From the NCBI GenBank assembly GCA_963970005.1, contig CAXAMN010003780.1:620670-684669 (forward strand): 64,000 bases of DNA, written 5' to 3'. Below the pieces are notes generated by a model. It ran no database searches, was not told where the DNA came from, and was given only the letters and a program-made list of their open reading frames with translations. Below are positions 48,721 through 60,457 of the stretch, piece by piece. How positions within the stretch are numbered: the first letter of the stretch is position 1; every line of letters starts with the position of its first letter. Source of the DNA: Durusdinium trenchii. Taxonomy: Eukaryota > Sar > Dinophyceae > Suessiales > Symbiodiniaceae. The translations under genes and the position numbers were made by a program.

Positions 48721-49103
48721 GAAATGCCAAGAACCGGAAGGACTTTATCATTCACCATGTAATTTAATGTGATATTTCTCTGCTATAACTAAATGGTGAA
48801 TATGATAGAAAAAAACATAAGTGAACCAGTCTATTTGTCCATTCTATCTTTCAGAAGTGAACGGTAAGACTAAGACTAAGAGATCAAGAGGTAGAACTCT
48901 CAAGGTGAAAGATAGAATGATGAACACCGAGAGCTTGAACCAGCATGACGGTGTGGAGTTGTATAGGCTTTTGCTTTGGCATATTCCCGCCAAATGCCAC
49001 TGTGGGTGTTTTCTTTTTGAGTGCAATCAACAGGGGGTATCAAGGCTTCAGCTTCCAAGACCAACAACTTTCAGGTTGAAGACCTCCAAACTTCTATCTA
49101 GAC

Positions 49104-50631
49104 ATGGCTATTCCCATGGTGACCTGGCGAGAGTACCCAGCCAAGATGGGGGGCCAACTGCATGCAGGAGAGGAAGAGTGGAACTGGACCGATGGCGAGT
49201 GTGAGTCTTGCAGGTCTCGCCCTGCGCGCCATGCTGTGGCTTCAGTAGATCCAACAGTTCTTTACCTCTTAACTGCTTGGTTGAAGTACACTGAAGTTGC
49301 CTAGTTATGAGCCTGCTTGGTTGAAGTCCAACAGTTTTTACATGTTTTAACCAGTTAGATTCAACTGCTTGTTTGGTGAAGTTATGTGAAGTTGGAAGTT
49401 GGCTCAGCTAGGGTTTGACGTGATGCAAGAAGACCCAGGCCGCAGGCCAAAGGTGCAAGTGGTCTCACAGTGCCGACCGTTGAATCTGCCCGGTGAAAAG
49501 TCCTGACCAACTGCAAAGAGACTCAGGGAGTTGGACTGACAAGAGCAAGGAGTTGGACTGACAAGAGCAAGATCGCAATGCAGACCTGTGAAGACATGCA
49601 AATCTTATGTTTGTGCATGTAACTGTTATTATGCGGGGAATTATTGAAAGAACACTGAAGAGATCGTAAAGGTTTCGGATGGTTTCGGTGTTTACCTGAA
49701 TCCAGGACCCCTTGGCTCCAGGGCCAGGGCAACAAAACCACCTTTCTATTGTGTACCTGTACCTGTGGGGCCTGTGCTTGTCCTCAGGCGCCAAATACGA
49801 GACGGGCGGCAAGATCACTCTTCACAACGACGCCCTGAGATGGGTCCCTTGAGTCGAAACGGGAATCACCGGTGAGAAGACCGGTGAGATCGAAGGGTTT
49901 GCTTTGATAGACAGATCGTTGGAAACGAGAACATCCACTCGTAATGGATTCGGACTATGATTGGGCACTCACTTTGCCTGCTGGAAAAACGTGTTGCATC
50001 CATTTGTTCGATTGTTTGGTTCAAGTTCTGTGCGACAAGCAGCCAACAGTCAACAGGACCACATGGTTTGCAAGTGTTGGGCGATTCACGATTCGCTCAC
50101 GAAGGCTTTAGGCTTGTGTTACTAGGGGACGCAGAACACACACCCTGGCAAGGTTTTCGGGGACAAGAGATCCACAAGAAGCGATACATCACAATTCCCA
50201 AACATTAGGAAACGATATATATATAGTGTATAGAATAAGAAAACCTATGAACACCTCAAAAAAACGTGCCGATTTAAAATACGCAGCCGCAGAGAAAGTT
50301 CGGCTGAACCTGCCGAACCTCAATATGGTGATCTCAAAATTCTCAAACGACGTCATTGACCACGCGTTTCTGGCCAAATTGCACTGTTCAGATAGGTGCA
50401 CAACACCCGCTCTGCTAAGAATCGAAGAAGCGGCACAAGCGGCCAGATTGGGAGTCTTGAGAGTCTTGACGGCCTTCACTGTATGATGTCATTGACGCAT
50501 CCTGACCATCAACAGCATTGTCTTCAATCATCTTATATATATAATTATATATATATACATAATACATACGCATGTAATCATATACATTATTACTTATTGA
50601 CTTATTGTTGACACAGAGAAAGAGAGAGAGG

Positions 50632-50670
<39 letters not shown>

Positions 50671-50883
50671 TAGTTATATAGATATGCACTGACTGATTCT
50701 GAAATATATTCATGTATCAACAAGCCAACACGCTGTTTCACTCCTTTTCGACCTTCTTTTTCGGTGCAGCCTAAGCGGGCCCTGCTGTCACCGCAGGTGG
50801 TGCGGCCGGAGGAGGCGAGTGAGCGGTTTCCAGAGGGCACGACCGTGTCACCTGGCGAGAGGAAAGCGCCGGGCCTGGCTTGA
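49104..50883 (+). CDS. complete three-exon 88-residue orphan protein
   Basis: Exons 49104-49200, 49788-49843 and 50770-50883 (TGA 50881) give 267 nt. The start MAIPMVTWREYPAKMGG follows two candidate leader acceptors (TTTCAG at ~49073 and TCTAG at 49101). Exon 1 ends at a textbook donor (GAGT then GTGAGTCTTG) in phase 1, and exon 2 (TCCTCAG-GC) restores the frame as C-AKYETGGKITLHNDALRW. Exon 3 follows a T-rich tract and reads PKRALLSPQVVRPEEASERF, ending ERKAPGLA. GC3 in exons 2 and 3 is high. No signal peptide, membrane segment or known domain is seen. Small and acidic-aromatic at the start, basic at the end. Additional tiny exons cannot be excluded. Confidence 0.55.
49528..49571. repeat. 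22-bp tandem duplication
   Basis: GGAGTTGGACTGACAAGAGC units repeated twice in the intron of the 88-residue gene. Confidence 0.85.
50618..50671. repeat. GA microsatellite
   Basis: AGAGAG-dominated run in the last intron of the 88-residue gene. Confidence 0.9.
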
Positions 50884-50930
50884 AAGAACTTGTCTTAGGA
50901 TTTTGGGGGTTCAGAATATTTTTCAGGGTC

Positions 50931-51501
50931 ATGATGGGGTCGTTTGCAAATCGACCCAGAAGTAAAGTCATGGAAATGGTGAAGGTTGCAGAGACACATT
51001 CTGAGGATTGTTGAATGCTTTGCGTCCAGCTGCGCCCTGCAGAGATTCGCAGTGGATTTGGTGTCCCGGCTCTTGGAACTTCCCTCTCAGATGGGACCAC
51101 AAACGCCATGTGAATGTGTGATGTAGAGTCTTTACCACTAAGGCCATGTTGGGGCTTCATTTGTGTGCGTGTGTGTGTTCCAAAATTCTACAATATAACA
51201 GATTTGAACACATACATTCATTAACATACTTGAAAAGATGTTTTTTTTGTCCTCGTGTCCTTTACAGTCCAAATAGCCCGGCTGGGCCTCGAGTTGCGAT
51301 GGAGAGGGGCCCAGTACTATGGCCCACTCGTCGGGCCTCGGTGGGTTGCGTGTTTGACCGAGGTATCGGAAGGTGGCTTTGATCTACTACTTGACCAAGG
51401 AAGGGGCCGAACTCCAGAAATCCGGCCCCGGCGTCGCTCCCCAGTCGGCGATTCTTGGGGCGGACCTCCACGAAGAATCGCGAGGAGGACGAGTCATGTA
51501 G
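50931..51501 (+). CDS. small unknown gene I (two exons)
   Basis: Terminal exon 51363-51501 reads YRKVALIYYLTKEGAELQKS, then SGPGVAPQSAILGADLHEES, ending GGRVM with TAG at 51499. It starts after CCGAG-G. The upstream exon 50931-50992 begins MMGSFANRPRSKVMEMVK after a T-rich tract and CAG. Joining through a GA donor (50993) keeps frame and gives 66 residues. The terminal exon is convincing; the first is tentative. No family is recognised. Confidence 0.4.
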
Positions 51502-51705
51502 AGACAGAACAATACATGAATTAAACTTCCCATATGAAGAGGTGTCTTTGTTCAATGGCGGGGGTTATTGCTCAAGAGTTTGCATTAGGAATCGGAGGCC
51601 GAGCTGGCCTTTGGTGACAGCTTGGTTCTTTAAACCACGGATGTGGTTCACTGACGTTGACCAACCTGATGACCTAAGATTTGCAAAGTCCAACAAAGCT
51701 TGCAG

Positions 51706-52282
51706 GTGGTGGCCCTTAGAATTAGAGGGCCTGTCTCTTTGGGACAGCTGTGGGTCAGCTATATCTTGCAGAGGGAGAGAGGTGGTGACCGATGGAGCCA
51801 CGTCCAACCGTTTCGGCGTTTCGGTTCTCAATGTTGGAAGGGTCAGCGATGTACTGGCATATGCCCCCAGTTTTGCCGGTAGGGGAGAATCATGAAGAGT
51901 CTACGGATATGAAGTCGTAATGGTTTGTTTTTGATAAACTACGTCACACGTGTTTTGCAACTGACCTCAGCCACCCCAAGCACCTGAACTCTTTTCAAGC
52001 CTGCAAGACACAGCTTCACACAAACACCTAGATCCCAAACATCCTTGCTTTGCCGCAAAAAACCTGCCTTAACATGCCTTTATCATAAATATTCATACAT
52101 GCATGTTCATGCTTTCCCAACTCCCCATGGAGTTTCTCCCTCAGTTCTTCCTCCTGCTCTTTTTGGCTCCAGCCGACGCGTGCGGCACGTGTCAAACGTC
52201 CCGGGCCGCCTGGTGTCAACACCCCGCGGCGGGGGGCCAATGGCCATGGGGCGCTTCAATGACCTCATGGCGGAGGCGAGGC
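51706..52282 (+). CDS. exon candidates of unknown gene J
   Basis: 51706 to about 51835 follows GCTTGCAG-G (peptide SLGQLWVSYILQRERGGDRW). 52173-52282 follows a long pyrimidine tract ending GGCTCCAG and reads SNVPGRLVSTPRGGGPMAMG with GC3 near 85%, ending at a GT donor (52283). The linkage between them and the gene ends are unknown. Confidence 0.35.
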
Positions 52283-53210
52283 GTGTTCGGTTTCGTGGGG
52301 TTCGTTGCACCTCGTGGAGTGGCGTGGAGTGGAGGTTGTGAGCACAGAGCACGGAACACCCCTGTTAACCCTGGCTGAAGAATGCAACTTCTTCGAAGAA
52401 TGATAGCTTTTGAGCAATCCCAGATGATTATTTTCGGGGGAAATGCAGTGAGATACAAATCCGAGATATGGTTGGCAGGCAGGTTTGTATTGACACGAAT
52501 GGACCTGGTAGCGTAGATTGATGCCTTTGTCTTCTTCCGGGGACCTTTGCCATCCATGGTCGTCCACCCATCTTGGGATCCCATGACAAGACGGGAGGGG
52601 AGTGTGAGGTACATGGTGCTGGTCAGAGAGGTCACAAGAAGTTGCCTAGGTACAAGGGCTCCCCCAAAATATAGACCATATCAATCCAATCTTTACATTA
52701 CATGCATGGAGAGGCAGAACGCACACTTACTTTATCTTACTTTTCGGATTGCGATTGCATCGGCATCGGCATGTGTTCGCGGAGAGTCTTCTGGGCGTTG
52801 CTGGGATGCCGCGGGTTCATGCAGATGTCGAAGCGCACAGAATGCGCTGGATAGAAGTTAGTTAATCAAAGGACTTTTGAAAAAACTCCTGGGAGGTCAT
52901 ATGATATTTTTTGCTATGGGCAAATCACGGGAAAAAGAACACTGTCTTGAGTGGCTACATGCGTTTCCTTCAGTTGTTTGCGGAGAGGAGAGCATGATGG
53001 TGAATGTTTATCAAACCAAAGAGTGAACATGATTGATTGTGCGGGCAGAACGCCAGAGCAACATAAACTGCCAACACACATGTGAAGGCTCGAAGGCTCG
53101 CTTTGGTCGAGCACCTTCGAGCACCCTCCATCACAACACACACAGACAGGACGACATAGACCCACGCAACGGCACGTGATCGCACGTGCACCACTGTTGC
53201 CGCTGATCAA
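52283..53210. other. intronic or spacer DNA
   Basis: A weak short exon candidate at 52790-52860 has three competing frames. Nothing else is supported. Confidence 0.3.
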
Positions 53211-55704
53211 ATGGCATCGTCTAAAGCCGCATTCTTCCTCTACCTGGGCATCGTACAGGCGCGGACGCCGGTAGGAACCCACGTCCATGTAGGGACCTGG
53301 GGGACCAGGGTCACACCTTCAAGAGTCATCCCCTACCTTTTCGTGTGTCGAGTCAGACTGGCTTTACTTGTAGGCTTGTAGGGTGCTTCTTTTGCAAAAC
53401 CCTGCTGGGCTTCATCCGGGTCAACAGGGTCAGGCCGCCAGCATTTGCACGAAAAGGCAGACTAACAAAAAGGGCTGATGCGATGGCACCGTGTGATCCA
53501 GCGATGTCAATGGTCAAGTGGTTGGCTGAGAAAACAAGAGTCCCGGCACCCATGATCCATTGAACTATTGGAAGATATATTATTTAAATATATATAGTTT
53601 GGCTTCGGTGTATGAAGGCGAGTAATTACCACTTTCTTGGCCTCACCTGGTTTCATCATGGTGTCAGGTTTGTGGCATATCAAAACCTCAGGGTGACTCA
53701 TGGTGCGATAGCAGCTCATTGCCATTCAGTATACAAATCAAGTAGGGCAGTGTGGGTAGCCCTTGCCCCCACATACCCCTGAAGCCAAGTGAACCACCCG
53801 GAGTGAGTGACGACGGACAAAAAAGAAGTCAGGGGCTCGCTTGTGACGTTTCGGACTCGTCCGACAGCGCATCAGGGGTCATGCTTCCTCGCCATCTTGC
53901 TGCAACTTTTGGGATTTAACGTCTCCCATGGATGGGTGGCTGGGCATCATGGCCGTACGCAGGGTTTGGCTTGGGTCGATTTGAGATGAGTTGAGGGTCG
54001 AATTCCGATCTCCGAACAGGGCCTGCACGGACATGTCATATCCTTTAGCAAGTCTGATTGTTGGAAAAAACATATATATATATAATATATTTGATTTATG
54101 TATGTATATATGTACTGGATTGTACTGTTAATCAATCATTTTGAAATCATGGTTGTTAATGATGCTATGTTGAGCCTCAAGAGACTCGAAAGTAAATCAA
54201 GCAGCTTGGCTCTCAAAGGCCCAGACCCATTTGTCCTACCCCCACCTGTCCAGCCCTCTCATCCAGGTGGCTGCGCGCATGCTGCAGATTTTGCAGGTGA
54301 AGTTTGGTACTGCCCTTGCAGCACAACAGGTGGGAACCCTCGGTTCTCCGGCCAACGGATCGAAGGATCGGATTTGGGATCGGCGAAGACATGCAAGGGA
54401 AGGATCTCCAATAGCCTCTGACTCACCAACATGGAAGTGGAAACCACCTGTTTGTAGAGGAGAATCGTCATCCGGAGTGGCACACTGATGCGATGTGACA
54501 CGGCACCGTACGGGTGCTAGATTCATGCGCAAACATGCAGGACTTAAGTGGTAGCTCACCAAGAATGTATTGGACACCGTTTCTGTATGCTTCTATTTAT
54601 TTGGGGATCACTATAAGTGTATGCGTTCTCACCTGACTTGGAGTTGGTGGCATTTCGTCATTGTATGAAGATCAACCCGAGGTCGACCACGGGTGGACAT
54701 ATTTCTTGGTAGTAAAGACATGTAAAGACTAAGAAGGCACTTTGCAGGGCATTGCATTTGACTGCTAATGACCCACAGGCACTGAGTGGTTGCGGCATTG
54801 TGAAGCACACAACGCGCTAACATGTTTGATTATCGTGGTAACTGGTCGGCATCCTGTAGAGTCGTCGTATTGGAGTACCTGATCGTACCTGTGCTGAAGC
54901 ATACATTCGCCATTTCCCGTGACTCACAGTGACTCAAATATTAAACTGGCCAATAGGAAGCAGATGTCCAGGTGCCTCAGCAATCAGTTAATGTAGACTC
55001 TTGATCAATCCCCCCATTTGAATTGAACATCCTCTTCAAAGGGGGGTTTAGTAATCAAGAGTCTACATTCAGTTGTTACAGCCGAGAGTGCGAAGGTTTG
55101 TGCGCCATGGGGCCCATGGATCGGCGGAACCCCCACCCACCGAGGAGACATGTCGCATGAAAGGAGAGAAGATGCTGGTACAAGGAATTGACTTGCAGCA
55201 TACTCACAGTCGCGCGCACCGGGAATGAGAGACACTTTAACTACACTGGCAGTTTCACACCCGAGTGTTGACAGGTCATGGACAACGGACGCCCCGTGGT
55301 CTACCTCAGCAATCACAGGACACCGTGGTCCGGGACGTTTTGACACGTTCCTGTGGGACGGAGAACGTGTGTGCGAACTTGCGTCGGGGGCCTGTCCTGT
55401 TCGACTGGAATTCTGGGTGCGGGAGTAACCTATAAAGACCATAAAGCTGGAGGCCAAACTTTGGTGATTGTTGCATGGTGGCAAATGAACGTTTGATATA
55501 GCTCGCCAACATTTTGCATGGTCCGCTTGATCTTCTCTTTGCACCGTTCATCTTGCACCCCACGGTGCACCCGCACGAGTGCTTCGTAGGAGCTGGGGCG
55601 ACTTCTGGACTGATGCCGCCTTGCTGGCTGGACGGCGGGTGCCGCGGGGGTTGTGGACGCCGTCACGGCATCGCGGCTCCGACTTCGGTTTTAGGGAAGT
55701 TTGA
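53211..55704 (+). CDS. unknown gene K (start exon with signal-like leader; tentative chain)
   Basis: Exon 53211-53270 starts at ATG and reads MASSKAAFFLYLGIVQARTP, a signal-peptide-like leader, then a donor GTAGGA. Exon 54267-54329 follows CATCCAG-G (ARMLQILQVKFGTALAAQQ) and ends at GTGGGA; both junctions are phase 0. A later exon at 55590-55704 follows TCGTAG-G and reads WGDFWTDAALLAGRRVPRGL, ending GFREV with TGA. A rival frame over the same bases runs on to 55750 and ends KKEQMKRLKA. Whether all belong to one gene is not proven. Confidence 0.38.
54990..55069. repeat. inverted repeat with 16-bp perfect outer arms
   Basis: AATGTAGACTCTTGAT at 54990-55005 pairs perfectly with ATCAAGAGTCTACATT at 55054-55069. 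Inner CCCCCCATTTGAA and TTCAAAGGGGGG extend the stem. Confidence 0.88.
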
Positions 55705-55750
55705 TCAGCAGAAAGCAAAGAAGGAGCAGATGAAGAGACTAAAGGCATGA

Positions 55751-57892
55751 CTTTTAGGCATTATAGATTAGATTTAGTAATAGGGATTGGAATTTCCTCC
55801 ACAGAATCGCGCCGGGGTTGGGACCCCTGAAAAGCGATTGTTTAAAAACATGATGTTTCTTGGTTAGCATGGAGGCTTCTAAGTGGCAAAGTGGAAGTTT
55901 CTCGCTTTTATAGGAAATAACTTTTTTGTAGAAGATCGATTCTATAGAGGTGTCTAAGCTGGTTCGCGATGTGACTCTTGGTACCTCACGCGATGTTATG
56001 TGACTCTTGTTAGCGTTATTGTGCATCTCAGGGACTGCAATTCAGGGGCCTTGGGGACCACCTTTGGACACTCTACAATCACAGCCCCTGTGCCTGTCCA
56101 TCAAAACGTTTGTTTTCAGTTCAAATTTATAGGGTCCTTCCAACAGGTGAATCGATGCCTTCCTGGAAGGGGCATTTTTATGTGTGGCTCCAGTACTTAG
56201 ACTCTTTTCCTATATCAATCGCAATTTTATAGAGTCAAACAGCGATCATTTTTTGGGGGGAGCTTGGTCCCAGCATTGTAGCACTATAAAATCGCTACCC
56301 GCCCCCCACCTACCCACTTAATTCCAACGGTGATATTTAGTATCTATAGCCATGCGTTTTCACAAACACCTCTTTTCCGTTGTTCATGGCATTGGTGCAG
56401 ATGTATGCGACCCCGCTTGTGTTGTGCGCTTGCGCATGTGGTGTCCTGCCAAGGGGGTGCACCCCCATGAGTCGAGCGAACGAATCACCTCCTGAGTCGA
56501 TCCTCGCGAACCGTTCGATCGACTACATGGGTGGGGTGTGCGGCGTGCGCTGGAGGACCCTCCTTCATCAGCAGGGCCATGGTCGCAGCTGCCATCCCTT
56601 GGACAGCACTTTGGGGCTCCAATGAAGGGTGGCTGTGGTTCTTCTCGCCCCTGGGGTGGCAGTCAACCCGAGGCCACTGAGTCGCTGGTTGGGACATAGG
56701 ACGCCCAACTATAGCTAGCATACTACGGTGCTCGTTATATAGACACTGCATAGGACTCAAGGCATTGGAGGATTTTTTGTTGTTCTCTCATGTTCTCTCA
56801 TGTGTTCCTTTCAACATTCAGTGTGTTTCCTTATTTCCCTTGCTTCAGCTCATTATCGGTATCACAGTAACATTAGTAGATATTCATAGCTTGGGTTGAC
56901 GCGCGCAAATGGGCTGACAGACCCTGAGGCGAGGTTCGAAGCACAAAGAGGGCGCTGTGGCATGGATGAAGCACTTTCTCTCAGAGCGACGCTTTCTCTG
57001 GATGGTTGGTTATAGGCCCAGTCATGTCTATAACTCTACATGTTTGCGGTCGTGTGGACATTCACAAGAGACGAGAAAACTTCTGCAGCTGCCATGCTCC
57101 TTCTTCTAAGTTGGCCGGGTTGTGCTGGTGAGTGACATTCAATATCAGTCAGTCAGTTTTGATTCGATTGTCACTTTGATGTCTTGTGAGAAAACTGCGG
57201 GACATCATCAATCCTGCGGCATACTTGTTTTGTGGGTACAAAGCACTCACCCTGCGTGCTGCTCAGGAATCAAGGGCTTTGCAGGCAAAGGAGTGGCCGT
57301 TAAGCAAGCAAAGAGTGCAGAGGTGGCCGTATGATGTTGTCTCAGTGGTGGTCATCCGGTCTTTGTTTCGTCATCACGTGTCACATGTCACATGGATAGT
57401 CTCGTTGATTGCCTTGCCCCAGTCTCAGTCACCTGGTGTTCGGTCGGTAGGGCTGTAGGGGGTTCCAAATAGACACTGCAAACGAAAAACGCTTGGCCGC
57501 CATTCTTATCGGGGAGGCACTGTACTCCATTCAATTGAATAGGAATAGGCATCACTGTAGACCTTTCTTTCTTTTCTTTTTCTTTGTTTCTAGTGGCGAT
57601 GGCCTCCACCTAGTAGCTTCTTGTTACTAGCGATGGCCTCCAACCTAATAGCAATGGCCTCCAAATAATAGCTTCTTGTCACTATTAGTAGCAATGGCCT
57701 CCAAGATTCTAAAGAGAAGCTTTTGGACCAGCCATTGACTTTGGCAGATGGTGTTTGACGGGGGCCGACACCGTCGACGCGTCGAGTCGTCGACGAGCAG
57801 TCAGACTCATCCTTGTTCACTCATCGTTGTTCACTCATCTCATCCTTGTTCACTGCCCAATAGCAGTCAGTTCACTCTCGCTCCTTGTGGAG
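55751..57892. other. spacer and unresolved 5' part of the acyltransferase gene
   Basis: Exon-like stretches at 57186-57266 (INPAAYLFCGYKALTLRAAQ) and 57748-57800 could be 5' exons of the acyltransferase, but I did not find the HxxxxD motif exon. A terminal-looking frame at 57268-57334 (IKGFAGKGVAVKQAKSAEVA) competes with the first of these. Confidence 0.3.
57594..57704. repeat. CTAGTAGCTTCTTG repeat family, copy 2
   Basis: Three or four tandem AGCRATGGCCTCCAA units with TAGTAGCTTCTTGTTACTAG and ATAGCTTCTTGTCACTATTA between them. Related to 11748-11815. Confidence 0.75.
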
Positions 57893-60138
57893 TCCACGGT
57901 GAGGTCCTCTATCCTGAAGGCACGCGGTCTTTGCTTCCGGAGGGCTTGCCACTTAAGCTGGGCGCCCTTGGAGCAGCCTATGAGCTCCAATGGCCGGTGC
58001 AGGCATGATCCGCCGACGAAAGAGACGGATCTGCGGACCACCCGGGGCGGGTCGCGTGAGGGCGGGTGAAGGGGGGGTGCATGGGTTGGGAGTATTTCAG
58101 ATGGTGGCAGACACCCGTGTGATTTCAGGATGCGAGTTTAGACATGGTTCTATTTGTCATGGAGATTTCTACAGCAACTTCGACTCAAGTTCACATCCGA
58201 AGAGGTGACCCAGCAAAAACATCCATGAAAGGTCGGTGTGTTTGCCATGGAAGGTCGGTGCACATCAATGCCGGTTTGTCCTACAGTAATGTGTTATTGT
58301 GCATCTAATGCACGATATACTTGTACCATCACCACCAGGTGGTCATTACCACCAACAAGGAGTGCGTCACTGCCGAGAGGGCCACTTGGTAGAATGAAGC
58401 ATGCCCAGTAGGTGAGGATTTGAAGAGGGCCCAGCTGCCAAACGTCCTTGGCATTTGCGGCGCTGGTTCGAATCGAGCGGTCGAACGCAGGACCAAGCCG
58501 TCCTTGCCGGCCGAACGGCCGGGACGGTCGGTTCGCGCTCAGCAGCACAGCAGAAAGCGCCACACATTCGAACGCTCTTTCGAACGCTCTTTTTTGGCAC
58601 GATTTCGCCAGACGTGGTTGTTGTGTGATTGTCCATAAAGTACCCAGACTGGATCCACGGCCACCCTATGAGGTAACGGTGATTGGACGTGAAAGTCGGG
58701 TGCAACGTCGGGTCCAGTCGTACCGAACCTGAGAACAAAATCCGTGACCAAGGAGATGGCTGTGAACTTTGGGACCCTCTGCGTGAGCTCGGTGTCCCGG
58801 GTCATTGACCCTGGCACCTTTGCCGCTTGGCCGTCCCGTGGGGCCGATCGTGCGATCGGACGAACGCGGCTGAAACGGCAAGAGAGGCAAAGGAAACGTG
58901 CATTGGATTTCATTGGATCATCGGCCGCCAACTGCAAGAAGGGCTTCACTTCCTTCTAACGATTGGTTTCGTTCACGGCCTAGGGTTCCTGTCTTTGTGT
59001 GGTGCGGGTGTTCAGGCCGATTTGCTCACGGCTGGTGGTGTTCCTCATTGAGCTAGTGCTCAGCGTTGAGCATTTTCGGAAAGGTACAAGAAGACAGATG
59101 CAACTTGCAGTGCAACTTGCAGATATCACAGAGCTCTCACAGATATCATCTCAAAGACTTGGTTCACGAACTCGTGGAGGTCTCCACCAGCTGCAGCGGT
59201 GCGGGTTGTCCATGCAGCGGGTTTTCCTGCGTCCAGCGGCCTAGCAGGTCATGGAGCCTTTCTATCCAAAAGACAGTCAGGGCGTCGTTGGTGTTTGCTT
59301 GGAACATCCGTCCTCCGACAGAAGGACTTCAAAGGAATAAGACTGCCGTAGCATCGAGTGATGGAGGCCTTCTTCGTATTTCTTCGTCATCCGCTCTGTG
59401 CTTGCACGCCACTATCTACCGATATATAGTGGGAGAGCTGAGAACCGTCAAGCGGCCACAACCACCACACACAAGGCAATCGCTGGTAACAAATTAGGTC
59501 GTGCTGCAGGCATTGCGTTCGAAACGTTGCAAATTGAAGGCGGTTGTTGCCAGTGCCTTTTTGGTGAGGTGACCTTGCATACTTGAAAACTTTGCCAGTT
59601 GGCAAGAGTCGTGTGTATTTTCTTGAGTGAACGTTCTTTCTACTTGGTGACTGCCCCACCCCATATCGAAACAGCGGGTTCAGTGTGAATTTGAGCACAA
59701 GCAGCCCGGAGCGTTTGTTCGGCGAAACATTATTGTATAACAATTTACACTATCGTTGAGTGAGTGTCACATGGTTCCACTTAAGGATTGCACTTTTCAT
59801 GCCCACAATGCAACACTATCCCAACTGGCAAAGGGAAGTGTCCAAGTTCGTTTCACCAAACCAGCTTTCTTTTGTCATGTCAAGTTCTTCCTTGAGGCCC
59901 AAAATGAGGAGTCAGTTGATTTGCTCCTTGTTGCGATTGATTTTTGCCTCAGGCGTCCATGGAAGCATTCATTGAAGTTGTCAAGGAGACCTGGAGAAAG
60001 ACCTGGAAGGAGGTCATCGGGCGTATCGGCGCCGGGTTTGGTGAAAAAGCACGGATGGATGGGTGTACGTCCTCTCTTGCAGGCAAGTGTGCGAGATGTC
60101 ATGATAATCATGATGCCCAGGTCCCTTCCATCAATTGA
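57893..60138 (+). CDS. PlsC-type lysophospholipid acyltransferase (3' part)
   Basis: Exons 57893-58002, 58339-58380, 58753-58821 and 59953 onward join in phase 0. The enzyme family moves an acyl chain from acyl-CoA to lysophosphatidate or a related lysolipid in membranes. Motif III is clear (GEVLYPEGTRSLLPEGLPLK). It is followed by the usual PVQVVITTNKE strand, then GTLCVSSVSRVIDPGTF and the helical ASMEAFIEVVKETWRKTWKE that close this family. All three introns start with GC (58003, 58381, 58822) and end AG-G. The frame after 59953 stays open to TGA at 60136, with an optional intron (GTACGT..TTGCAG) that keeps frame. The HxxxxD active-site exon was not found upstream, so the gene is partial as described. 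Confidence 0.7.
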
Positions 60139-60237
60139 AAGGCAGGGGCCCGTTCTTTAGGTCGCTTCGGAAATATGTCAGTAATTCCAGCATCTGCACA
60201 TACAGCATCTACCAGCCTAATTACCAGCATCTAGCAG

Positions 60238-60457
60238 CCCCACCCTGCTGTCTTCCGAAGCCGTCGCTCGACTGGTGCCCATGACTTCGCGATCCTCAGA
60301 CTTCGTGATCCGCAAGGCCTACAGTCCGGACTTCCAGCTGCGCACTCACACGGCGCTGCCTGGTGCACATCTCCCCACCCTGCGATGGAGCCCCAAAGGC
60401 GCGATTGAAACCTGGGCCGTGCGGTGCGCAGCACGAAAAAACGAGTGGTGGCTTTAG
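60238..60457 (+). CDS. exon candidate, probably terminal, unknown gene
   Basis: After CTAGCAG, the frame reads LLSSEAVARLVPMTSRSSDF, then VIRKAYSPDFQLRTHTAL, and ends ARKNEWWL with TAG at 60455. High GC3 in the middle. A GT donor inside (CTG CCT G then GTGCAC) is an alternative end. It may be the last exon of the acyltransferase or of another gene. Confidence 0.4.

Noticed and set aside
51263-51362. Exon directly upstream of the gene I terminal exon (LGLELRWRGAQYYGPLVGPR)
   Set aside because: Joining it would need an intron of about ten bases; the stretch is more likely the end of an intron.
52103-52378. Frame starting MFMLSQLPMEFLPQFFLLLFLAP, resembling a signal peptide
   Set aside because: The hydrophobic part is the pyrimidine tract before the acceptor at 52172; the downstream bases are better explained by another frame with GC3 near 85%.
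58455-58485. Possible tRNA B-box (GGTTCGAATCG)
   Set aside because: No A-box or acceptor-stem pairing at the right distance.
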